Shown one piece after another: positions 54,644 to 62,463 of a stretch of DNA of 64,000 nucleotides. Origin of the DNA: JAJDTR01 sp965220415 (GTDB lineage Bacteria > Poribacteria > WGA-4E > JAJDTR01). The stretch's first letter is position 1; every line of letters starts with the position of its first letter. Where the stretch lies: assembly GCA_965220415.1 (NCBI GenBank), contig OZ244829.1, forward strand, positions 1,488,001 through 1,552,000. Direction: 5' to 3'. A program made the position numbers and the translations under genes. The notes under the pieces were generated by a model. The model was not told the origin of the DNA. It did no database searches and was given only the letters and a program-made list of their open reading frames with translations.

Positions 54644-55750
54644 TTAATTTTTGATTCTGAGACGTACCCAACGGGTGTGCGTGACCCCTGCCGACGTGCA
54701 CCAGAAATAGGTCATCAGGTCGCCATCGGGCAGTAAGACCCCACCGGGTTTGCCGAAGCCGATAAGCAGATGTTCAGCCAGAAAGTTCTCGCTGTCAGGT
54801 GTGCCGAGCGAAGCCTCCGCCCCGGCGTCAAAGACTACCAGTTCGGTCTCCACGTCATACGTCTCCAGATCGGCGGTCAGCGCGATGTGGATACCTTGTG
54901 GATCGTGTCGGAAATTATAAATCGTGGCTATCCGCCCGTCCGGCAAGGCAATGGGACAGCACACCTGCCCACGCAAATTGGTGGGACGAGGATGCGACCA
55001 TGTGCGCCCGGCATCTTTTGAAATTATCCAGTGATTGTTCGCATCTCCAGAGGTGCCGTATTTGTGCACCCAGAACATTCCGTAGATGCTACCGTCCGGC
55101 AGAACGGTGCATGTTAGATCCCACCATAAAAGCGCCCCGGAGAGATCGTCCGCGATAACCGTTAGTTCACCCCATGTCTTTCCAGAGTCCGTCGAGAACA
55201 CTGCCGCGGCTTTTTGGTCGGGAGGGCCCGCGTATCCTTCCGGTTTCCAAGTCTCTAGTGGGTACATCCAGCGATCCGGGGCAAGTTGCTCGACACCGCT
55301 GGTGCCGTTGCAGGTGTATTTCTCAGGCGGGAAGTTGACGGTAACTACCTGGGGTGCGGACCACGTGCGTCCTAGGTCTTCCGACCAATAGAGCAGCATT
55401 TCCGGTCGCTGCAGGATTTCCGATTCCGGGTCAAACAGTTGCTTTTTGTTTGCTTCAAAGCGGGTTGCAGCCATCACCAGGCGACCGTCAGGGACAGCGC
55501 TTATCTTCGGCGCTCGGTAACTCCAGTCGTCACCGGGATGCCCATCTCCATGAATACTACCCTCGTTGAGCCAGGTTTTGCCGTTATCAACGGAACGAAG
55601 CACTTCGATGTGGTTGTCCGCTGCCCCCAAGTCAGCGCCCACGTGTTGACAAGCGATGAGCGTTCCGTCCGGCAACGGCGTTATAATCGGCATATAGGCG
55701 CCGCGTCCCGGCTCGCGGGAGATAATTCCTTCGTCGACAATTTCTAGCAT
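54644..55750 (-). CDS. Sialidase-like BNR/Asp-box beta-propeller protein
   Basis: 368 residues, no signal peptide. Four Asp boxes (SxDxGxTW) are visible: SVDNGKTW, SEDLGRTW, STDSGKTW and SKDAGRTW, the hallmark of the six-bladed sialidase propeller. The N-terminus YMPIITPLPDGTLIACQH fits the first strands, but the FRIP arginine motif of true sialidases is not apparent. Relatives in this setting often act on other acidic or deoxy sugars. It is flanked on both sides by MITEs (copies 6 and 7). Confidence 0.85.
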   Translation of the reverse strand: MLEIVDEGIISREPGRGAYMPIITPLPDGTLIACQHVGADLGAADNHIEVLRSVDNGKTWLNEGSIHGDGHPGDDWSYRAPKISAVPDGRLVMAATRFEANKKQLFDPESEILQRPEMLLYWSEDLGRTWSAPQVVTVNFPPEKYTCNGTSGVEQLAPDRWMYPLETWKPEGYAGPPDQKAAAVFSTDSGKTWGELTVIADDLSGALLWWDLTCTVLPDGSIYGMFWVHKYGTSGDANNHWIISKDAGRTWSHPRPTNLRGQVCCPIALPDGRIATIYNFRHDPQGIHIALTADLETYDVETELVVFDAGAEASLGTPDSENFLAEHLLIGFGKPGGVLLPDGDLMTYFWCTSAGVTHTRWVRLRIKN

Positions 55751-55775
55751 AAGTATCCTTTCAACAATGAGCTAA

Positions 55776-56020
55776 GAACCTGTTTGAATAGTCGGTATCA
55801 GAGCCATATTCAGTCATTTGAAGACCGTTTTTTTATGTTGTTGAGACTGCCCGTTATATACCTGTGGGATCTCTATCGCGCTCCTTATTCAGTCGCTTGA
55901 TCCCCGCTGGGGCTTGGATGTGCGGTATTTCGGTGTTTCTACATACCTTTCGCCCCTCCGGGGCTTTTAGAGGCTGGTGCGCAGTGCGCACCCTACAAAC
56001 TGTACCTTTCAAACAGGCTC
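55776..56020 (+). mobile_element. MITE family A, copy 7 (245 bp)
   Basis: Termini GAACCTGTTTGAATA and CTTTCAAACAGGCTC; TAA repeats at 55773-55775 and 56021-56023. It holds one GATC unit (about 55866-55900) and a partial internal duplication of the CCCCTCCGGGG hairpin block, then an intact REP hairpin (55976-55996). Confidence 0.87.
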
Positions 56021-56109
56021 TAAGGCACATAGTTTGCCACGTCGCCCTCAAGGTTATGTTGGACCGCCTGCGGCTCCTCCCTCGGCGAAAGCCCATTTTT
56101 TCCGTTATT

Positions 56110-57369
56110 CTATGCGCCGGTCGGTGGAGCAATACCTTTATATAGGAGGGGATCGTTACTTGCTTTCATCCATCGTCTCAAGCGCGCCCTCATCGCCTTG
56201 AGAGTCTTTTGGTGGATGGCATCACCAGCGAGGTTGTTGGTCTCGTTGGGATCGAACACCAAATCAAATAGCGACTCCTCCGGCACTGGTTGCTCCTTCC
56301 AGTTATAATCCAACCACAAGGTTTTGCTCTCGCCATTGTCACAGTTAATCAGTTCCGGTGTGCGATGATCGTCAATACGCCGGATATATTTCCACCGCTC
56401 AGTCCGTACGGCTCTTACCGCTTCATAAGCGGCGTGGTCATTTATTTCAAAGAATAGTTCGTCGTGCAACTCTGTCGTCTCTTGGTTTGCGAGCGGCAGA
56501 AGCGATTTACCTTGCAGCCACGACGGCGGCTCAATTTGGAGAAGGTCGCAAACCGTGGGGAAAATGTCGAGATGGCTCGTCATGCAATCAATAACCCTCC
56601 CCTCTGCGAAGCCGCCCGGCCCGCGAATAATGAGCATAGTGCCAATACCGGAATCATACAGATTGCATTTCATACGAGGAAAGGCTATGCCGTGGTCGGT
56701 CGTACAAATGACGAGGGTGTTGTCCGCCAAACCACTTCGCTCCAGCGCATCAAGCACAATTCCCATTTTTCGATCCAATTCTCGGGCACTGGCTTTGTAT
56801 CTCGCCATGTCCGCCCGTGTTTCGGGTGTGTCCGGAAGGGGTGAAGGAGGAAGACAGTAATTTGGATTCTCAGCCGAGTCTTGGAGGGCGGGGAATTCCC
56901 TGTGAGTTTCATGAAAACCAACAGAGAGAAAGAACGGGGAGTTGGGGGAGTTCTCCAGGAATGAAGCCGCCCGCTGCTCGCATAGATCGCCTTCCAGACA
57001 CGTGTCATAACCGATAACCTGCCACGCTTCTTTTTCGGCCGTCGATCCGGCGACATGCTGGACACCGGCTAACACTGATAGATAACCTTCGCGACGCAGT
57101 GTATGAATGATGTGCTGTCCGTAGTCGTTGAGCGAATACCCACGATGCGCCAGTCCTGTCATCCCATTTTCATGAGGGTAACATCCAGTCAACAGTGCCG
57201 CCCGGCTCGGACTGCATGTAGGGGTGACGCAGAAATTCTGGCGGAATAGGATCCCTTCTTCGGCTAACTTTTGAAGACTCGGCGTGGGAACAGCGTGACC
57301 GTAGGGTTGTATATATCGGCCTGTGTCATGCGAATGAAGGTAAAGAATGTTTGGTCTATCAGTGGGCAT
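56110..57369 (-). CDS. Type I sulfatase, heparan N-sulfatase (SGSH)-like
   Basis: 419 residues, no signal peptide. RPNILYLHSHDTGRYIQPYG, the CSPSR formylglycine motif (C52-S-P-S-R56), LLTGCYPHENGM, LVICTTDHGIAFPRMK and a C-terminal SLFDLVFDPNETNNLA fit the sulfamidase-like S1 subfamily common in marine glycan degraders. It cleaves O- or N-sulfate from sugars. It needs Cys-to-formylglycine maturation. It is 148 bp downstream of the rhaM gene on the same strand and may share its promoter. Confidence 0.92.
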   Translation of the reverse strand: MPTDRPNILYLHSHDTGRYIQPYGHAVPTPSLQKLAEEGILFRQNFCVTPTCSPSRAALLTGCYPHENGMTGLAHRGYSLNDYGQHIIHTLRREGYLSVLAGVQHVAGSTAEKEAWQVIGYDTCLEGDLCEQRAASFLENSPNSPFFLSVGFHETHREFPALQDSAENPNYCLPPSPLPDTPETRADMARYKASARELDRKMGIVLDALERSGLADNTLVICTTDHGIAFPRMKCNLYDSGIGTMLIIRGPGGFAEGRVIDCMTSHLDIFPTVCDLLQIEPPSWLQGKSLLPLANQETTELHDELFFEINDHAAYEAVRAVRTERWKYIRRIDDHRTPELINCDNGESKTLWLDYNWKEQPVPEESLFDLVFDPNETNNLAGDAIHQKTLKAMRARLRRWMKASNDPLLYKGIAPPTGA

Positions 57370-57516
57370 CTCTATCGCCGAAGTCTACAATCCCTTCAAT
57401 AAATGACATCGTTGCAGTCACGGTAGCGATTCCAAATCGTCCGCCGTTTTCATCCAACATCACGGACATGAGAAGCATACGGCAATTCGTAGTCTGCGAA
57501 TTGTGCGGTATTCAGT

Positions 57517-57837
57517 CTATATGGAACCTATATGGAACACCTCGTCCAATTCTAAGGAACACGGGCTGTTGTCCGGGTTGGATGGCATAATATCGCGCAT
57601 GTACGCCCACCACTTCTTGCATATCTCCGTATCCGCGATACTTTGCCAGCGCGATTCGTCTTCAATCTCCACATACGCAAATAGTTGGCTGGTGTCCCGA
57701 TGCAGGAAGATTGAATAGTTGTGCACACCGTGGGCTTTCAGCACTGCTTGGAGTTCATCCCAGATTGGATTGTGTCTTTGGCGGTACTCTTCGTGCTTGT
57801 CGGGATTTACTTGCATCACCATTGCTTTTCTAATCAT
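57517..57837 (-). CDS. rhaM: L-rhamnose mutarotase
   Basis: 106 residues, full length for the family. Active-site residues match E. coli YiiL/RhaM by position: Tyr18 and His22 in YRQRHNPIWDEL; the Trp pair is in CKKWWAYMRDIM. It interconverts alpha and beta anomers of L-rhamnose so that the isomerase can use them. With RhaI some 3.5 kb away this is direct evidence that L-rhamnose is handled by genes in this region. Confidence 0.93.
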   Translation of the reverse strand: MIRKAMVMQVNPDKHEEYRQRHNPIWDELQAVLKAHGVHNYSIFLHRDTSQLFAYVEIEDESRWQSIADTEICKKWWAYMRDIMPSNPDNSPCSLELDEVFHIGSI

Positions 57838-58019
57838 AATCCCTCCTCTCTATCAGAGACCGGCTGAAATCCTTTGGTATCCGCGACATCACTATACCTT
57901 CTGTTCTGCAAGGCAAAGTTGGGCAAATCATACTCAAACTTCAGAGAGCCGTCAAGCCAAAAAACTGAAAGTAAGTGGTTAGTAGTCAGTAAAACCATTG
58001 GGGCAAAGGACGGGGGTTA

Positions 58020-58594
58020 GAGCCTGTTTAAAAAATCGGTAGCAAAGCCATTTTTGGTTATTTGTAGGAAGCTTTTTCATGCTTTTATTGTCGTCTACTC
58101 ATCTTCCGCATAATAGACTTTTGCAATCTCAAATTTTCACATACCCAAATCTTGGGGTATATATCCACAAACGAGCAAAAATCACTGAGGTACTACCGTG
58201 AGTCCGAATGATTGACCGGTTTTGCCCTTCCATCATCAACTTCATTTCCACCAAGTAACACACCACATGGCGCTCCGCTGGAGCGCGGGAATATGGACAT
58301 ATCGCATTCTATTGACATTTCGATCCTCTGGATCGAGGAAAGCGACTCTGACTAGAAAGTATTACTTGTTGAAAGGATTATTCCGACAGGGATAATGGGG
58401 TGCTGTCAATTATGATGCAGGATACGGCCAACTGAGAAATTAAACTTTTAGGTGCTTGATAATGCGGAAGATAAGGTCTACTACCTACCTGTGGGATTCC
58501 TATCGCCTTCGCTATCCACTCAGTTGATCCCGCTCTGGGGCTTTTAGAGGCTGGTGTGCAGGGGATCTCTATCGCCGTCCTTAATCAGTCGGTT
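58020..58594 (+). mobile_element. MITE family A, copy 8, 3' truncated and interrupted by a family B element
   Basis: The left end GAGCCTGTTTAAAAAATCGG follows TTA at 58017-58019. The element is broken after GTCTA (58097) by the family B copy at 58098-58475, and resumes at GTCTACTACC (58476), reading as in copy 3 through the CTGGGG hairpin and a GATC unit. It stops at CAGTCGGTT (58594), where sequence of the neighbouring FGE-fold gene begins; the right terminus is lost. Confidence 0.85.
58098..58475 (+). mobile_element. Family B element nested in a MITE (378 bp)
   Basis: Termini CTCATCTTCCGCATAATAG and inverted CTTATCTTCCGCATTATC with an exact GTCTA duplication (58093-58097 and 58476-58480). 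Internally it has GCGCTCC-GCT-GGAGCGC, CGATCC-TCT-GGATCG and the ATTATTCC...GGGATAAT hairpin. The uninterrupted target sequence is seen in MITE copy 3, which proves insertion. Confidence 0.9.
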
Positions 58595-59262
58595 ACATCG
58601 CGCGCGCATCGAAAACCCGCGTCGTCAAACCCGAAATCGGGGGAAAACCAATTGCGATTGGCACAACGTAAGTAAGCATGGTCAGTGGTACACCATGATC
58701 CGCCTCTCAACACGCGTTCACCGCTAAAATCACGCCCTTTAGGATTTTTTCGAGGGCTTCGACTATAGTTGCTTCCGTACCAATCAGCGCACCATTCCCA
58801 GACATTGCCAGCCATGTCCATGACACCATAAGGACTTGCTCCTTCACCAAAACTAGCCACGGGAGCAGGGCATTGGCGGCCATCCGCGCCGATAGCCGAA
58901 TTACATTTCAGGCTATCCCACTCGTTACCCCATGGATACATTCTGCCGTCGGTTCCGCGCGCGGCCTTTTCCCATTCAGTTTCGGTAGGAAGTCGTTTCC
59001 CAGCCCATTTTGCGTAAGCGTCCGCGTCAAACCAAGTAACGCCAACGACCGGTTGATTCGGGTGGTTATATTTTCCATCGTTCCAGTACATCGGCGCTTT
59101 GTGTCCAGTTGCGTCCATGAACTGCTTGTATTGGACGTTGGTTACTTCACATCTGTCGATATAGAAAGCGTCCAGAACCACCGTAACTGGCGGCCGCTCA
59201 TCGTTGTAACCTTCTCCCTCAATACTACCCACAATGAACTCGCCAGCAGGTATGAGAATCAT
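58585..59262 (-). CDS. FGE-sulfatase (SUMF1-like) domain protein, 3' end supplied by a MITE
   Basis: 225 residues made of one FGE-fold domain: ILIPAGEFIVGSIEGEGYNDERP start, FYIDRCEVTNVQYKQFM, PVVGVTWFDADAYAKWAGKRLPTE-type block, YGVMDMAGNVWEWCADWY, RVLRGGSWCTTDHAYLRCANR and closing DDAGFRCARDV. True formylglycine-generating enzymes carry two redox Cys just after the GGS motif; here only one Cys (SWC) lies in that place. It may not mature the two sulfatases nearby. The final two codons and the TGA stop come from the truncated MITE (58594 and below). Confidence 0.88.
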   Translation of the reverse strand: MILIPAGEFIVGSIEGEGYNDERPPVTVVLDAFYIDRCEVTNVQYKQFMDATGHKAPMYWNDGKYNHPNQPVVGVTWFDADAYAKWAGKRLPTETEWEKAARGTDGRMYPWGNEWDSLKCNSAIGADGRQCPAPVASFGEGASPYGVMDMAGNVWEWCADWYGSNYSRSPRKNPKGRDFSGERVLRGGSWCTTDHAYLRCANRNWFSPDFGFDDAGFRCARDVTD

Positions 59263-59741
59263 CTAGGCACCCCCTTGCTTGATGAAAGTAGGCGTGTCGA
59301 CTTCCGCGCCATCCGATTCGTCCAAACCGCTCGGCACACATTTCTCGCGTCTCATCGCCTATGCTCCTTTGCCCTTATTCCCTTGGTTGGACGGAGTGCT
59401 AAACTGTAGACTGATCTCGCTAGTCCAACTCTCCGCAAATTTCGAAATTTACAGGACTCAATTTAACGTCAACTTTGATTCGTCAATTAAACTGCAATAA
59501 CAACTAGTCAAGGCTTGGATTTGGCAATCATTTTGCTAGTAACGCAAGTTGCTACTTACAAGATTTTGGACACGTACTATCGTTTTTGATTGATAATGGC
59601 CCATTAATCGCGGAGATCTCGTAGCGCAAACTGTCAGTTTGTGCACTAAAAGCACAATCTAACAGATCGTGCTACAAAGGTGGCAACTTGAGTTGGTAAG
59701 ACTCAAGAACAAATACATGGTACACGAGATGTTTCTTCCAA
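59263..59741. other. Intergenic region with a two-hairpin REP element
   Basis: 479 bp without a gene. At 59621-59675 GTAG-GCGCAAACT-gtc-AGTTTGTGC is followed by GCACAATCT-aac-AGATCGTGC-CTAC-type sequence, two facing hairpins with GTAG outward on each strand. Nothing else was recognised. Confidence 0.55.
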
Positions 59742-61715
59742 TCAAATCCAAAAGATTGAGTTGCCCTTTTGTCCTGTCAACATATCAATCAGGATCCAGA
59801 AACCGTTACACGTAAACTGTCCCAAGATCAAACCGAGAAAAAGCGGGCGCGCTTTACGATAGCCTCCTAAACCACCGTATTTTAGGATACATGCCTTGAT
59901 TAGCCACGCCAGAAATACGGTGAACCAGAGTCGATCCATCAGCCAAATGGGACCGATGACAAATCCGATCGGGTGGAGCGGCCACCACAAAAACTGGGAG
60001 CGCAAGAACATCAGCAGCCCCATAATCGTTCCGCCGATTCCTTGAATCCACCACCCGAGCCAATTTACGTCCGGCGGCGACATGAGCAGCGTAACAATGT
60101 AGTTGTACGGCGCTTTTGCGCCACCGCCGTAAAACCACCCGTTACCGTTAAGTCCACCATGCGCATACGACAACCAAAGCAATACCCAGATCGATGAGAT
60201 CATGCTAACAATTATGGCTAACATTATCGCCCAGAACAACGGGCGTTTGTTTCGGCTTGAATCGTCAACTACTTTCAATCCGTTAGCAGCAGATGCCATC
60301 ACGAATATCCGCACATCGGCTGACCACACGTAAGTAAGCGCCATGCCAGCCACGCCGGCGGCTCCCAGTCGATTTGCCCCAAACCCCGAGATAACAAAGG
60401 ATGACCCTATCGTCGAAGCCACGGCGACCGCCATTCCGCTTTCGACGACAATCCGCGTCAACCCAATGAAAATCACGAAGGCGGCAAATAGGAAAACCGT
60501 AACCATCAGAGCCGGAATGCCACTCGCGCTTAACCAGATCCCCATAAAAATCAGTCCTAGCAGCATGCCCCAAACGGCTGCGCGGTAGGAAAGTATTTCG
60601 TCAGAATCATCGACGGTATGTTTATTGGACAGCGCTTTACGCGCAACCGCTTTGAGGTGTGCCTTCGCCGACCAGGCTCCGGCCACAACGAGCACAATCA
60701 TGGCGCCCATCCCCAAGTGCTTGAAGAGTGGGGAAGGCGAACCGTAGATGCCCAAATTTTCGGTTATTCGATACCCGAAATACGCCATGCCGCCGCGTAC
60801 CATCAAACTGATCAGATTGAAAAACCACATGCTGAAAGCCACGTCCGGGTTCACTAGGTAGCAAAAACCGAGCATGGGGAAACTGAATCGGAAGAAGAGT
60901 GTTTCGGTGTTCTTGAAGATTGAAATGCTCTGTTCTAACTGCAGGTGTGGGATGGCGGGATTGTAGAAGTGAAGCCCGTTTAAGCTCGCCACAAGAAAAG
61001 CGATGCCGAACCCCAACCACATGGCTCGGTTCTTGAACAGGGGGCTAAACACTGACTGCCCCCTCGGTGCCGCCATCTCCATCGGCAGTTGTGCAAGCGG
61101 GTAGACCAGTCGCTCATGTTCCATCCACTGCCGCCGCAGAATGACCATCATGCAGACCATCACGAGGTAGAGCGCCATGGCGAAACTTCCCCAAATCAAC
61201 AGCGGTTTAATCCAAATTGCCCAAGGAATTCCGTCTTCCCAGCTTGGGAGCCCTTCGTAGAAGTATTTGACCTCCAAATGACTTTGCGGCGCCAGCCACG
61301 GTTTGATGTGTGGCTGGATCAGTTCCGCCCAGTTATTTTCTGGCGTGGCGAAGTAGAATGGCGCCGTTATGATTGGCAGCAGTTGCGCGCTATACCCCAT
61401 CGTCGGAATGGCGCAGGCAACCACGAGCATCATATAAACGGTTCTCAATTCCGTACCCGTGAGTGCGGAGCGGGAATTCACACGTCCAATCCCGGCGTTG
61501 ACGATGAAGGTAAGGACGAAGAAAACGAATATTGCCGCCGCAGTGCTGAAATCAATTGCCATGTAAGAGCCGTGAATCACCATGATGTTGTAGGTGGTTC
61601 CGACGCCGACAACCAAAGAACCAACCACACCGACGGTGACTGCTCGGAATGTGCAGGGGCTAGGGTTATGGGATAGTTCAGAAGTGGGAGCAACAGGTTG
61701 GAACGGCTTGTTCAT
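59742..61715 (-). CDS. Large polytopic membrane protein (DUF6785/OPT-like)
   Basis: 657 residues with about 14 hydrophobic segments across its length (first at about 27-48, last near 630-650). Features recalling DUF6785/DUF6784 proteins are TGTELRTVYMMLVVACAIPTMG, the WAELIQPHIKPWLAP loop, RRQWMEHERLVYPLAQLP and the C-terminal LWWPLHPIGFVIG. These are distantly like oligopeptide transporters, and the substrate is unknown. In this locus it is the only candidate transporter for imported sugars or their derivatives. The call is by pattern. Confidence 0.7.
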   Translation of the reverse strand: MNKPFQPVAPTSELSHNPSPCTFRAVTVGVVGSLVVGVGTTYNIMVIHGSYMAIDFSTAAAIFVFFVLTFIVNAGIGRVNSRSALTGTELRTVYMMLVVACAIPTMGYSAQLLPIITAPFYFATPENNWAELIQPHIKPWLAPQSHLEVKYFYEGLPSWEDGIPWAIWIKPLLIWGSFAMALYLVMVCMMVILRRQWMEHERLVYPLAQLPMEMAAPRGQSVFSPLFKNRAMWLGFGIAFLVASLNGLHFYNPAIPHLQLEQSISIFKNTETLFFRFSFPMLGFCYLVNPDVAFSMWFFNLISLMVRGGMAYFGYRITENLGIYGSPSPLFKHLGMGAMIVLVVAGAWSAKAHLKAVARKALSNKHTVDDSDEILSYRAAVWGMLLGLIFMGIWLSASGIPALMVTVFLFAAFVIFIGLTRIVVESGMAVAVASTIGSSFVISGFGANRLGAAGVAGMALTYVWSADVRIFVMASAANGLKVVDDSSRNKRPLFWAIMLAIIVSMISSIWVLLWLSYAHGGLNGNGWFYGGGAKAPYNYIVTLLMSPPDVNWLGWWIQGIGGTIMGLLMFLRSQFLWWPLHPIGFVIGPIWLMDRLWFTVFLAWLIKACILKYGGLGGYRKARPLFLGLILGQFTCNGFWILIDMLTGQKGNSIFWI

Positions 61716-61867
61716 GGCGATTCAGAGCGTAGCACAGATCTTCTCACCTGTCAAGATGTCACAATGCCGAGCGGCAGGGGAAACGCATCTAATTGAGGGG
61801 TGTCCACACGCAGATACCTTGGGTCATAGTTGAATAATTTGGGAAGATTAACCCTATTGCTGTGTAT

Positions 61868-62275
61868 ATACATTGCGCTCCGCTGGAGCGCGGGAATATG
61901 GACATATCGCAATCTATTGACATTTCGATCCTCTAGATCGAGGAATGGGACTCCGACTAGAAAGTGTTACTTGCTGAAAAGAATTATTCCGACAGGGATA
62001 ATGGCGCGCTCTCAAGTAACACTCGACATTGAGGATCTCTATCGCCCTCGCTATCCGCTCGTTTGATCTCCGCTGGAGCGCGGGGAATATGGACATATCG
62101 CAGTCTATTGACATCTAAGATCTCTATGGGATCTCTATCGCCTTCACTATTCGTTCAGTTGATCGCTCGCTATTCACTCGTTTGATCCTCTGGATCGAGG
62201 AATGGGACTCCGACTAGAAAGTGTTACTTGCTGAAAGAATTATTCCGACAGGGATAATGGCCCGCTCTCAAGCCA
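61868..62275 (+). repeat. Two tandem family B hairpin repeats with inserted GATC units
   Basis: Copy one runs from about 61868 to 62012 (GCGCTCC-GCT-GGAGCGC, CGATCCTCTAGATCG, GTGTTACTTGC, ATTATTCCGACAGGGATAAT). Copy two begins at CAAGTAACAC (62013) and ends near 62271. In copy two a GATC unit (about 62034-62068) sits just before the first hairpin, and two or three more (about 62120-62190) before the second. Outer CTTCCGCAT termini are missing. Confidence 0.72.
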
Positions 62276-62463
62276 AGTTGATGTTCAGTCGCGATTCGCC
62301 GGTATAACCGCTAGAATTTGCTTGCGGCGGAATGGCAAATCGGTTATCATCTTCTCCGAGATGCAAAGTTGATCATGCAGCATGAACCGTTCCCCTTTTC
62401 GAGTGTCTGTTTCTCCCGATTTTGGCACAAAGAACTTATATCCTCCACTAAGGAACTAGGGCT

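Noticed and set aside
55854..56132. 92-residue minus-strand frame across MITE copy 7
   Set aside because: Similar frames recur in other MITE copies with stops at variable places; a by-product of the repeat.
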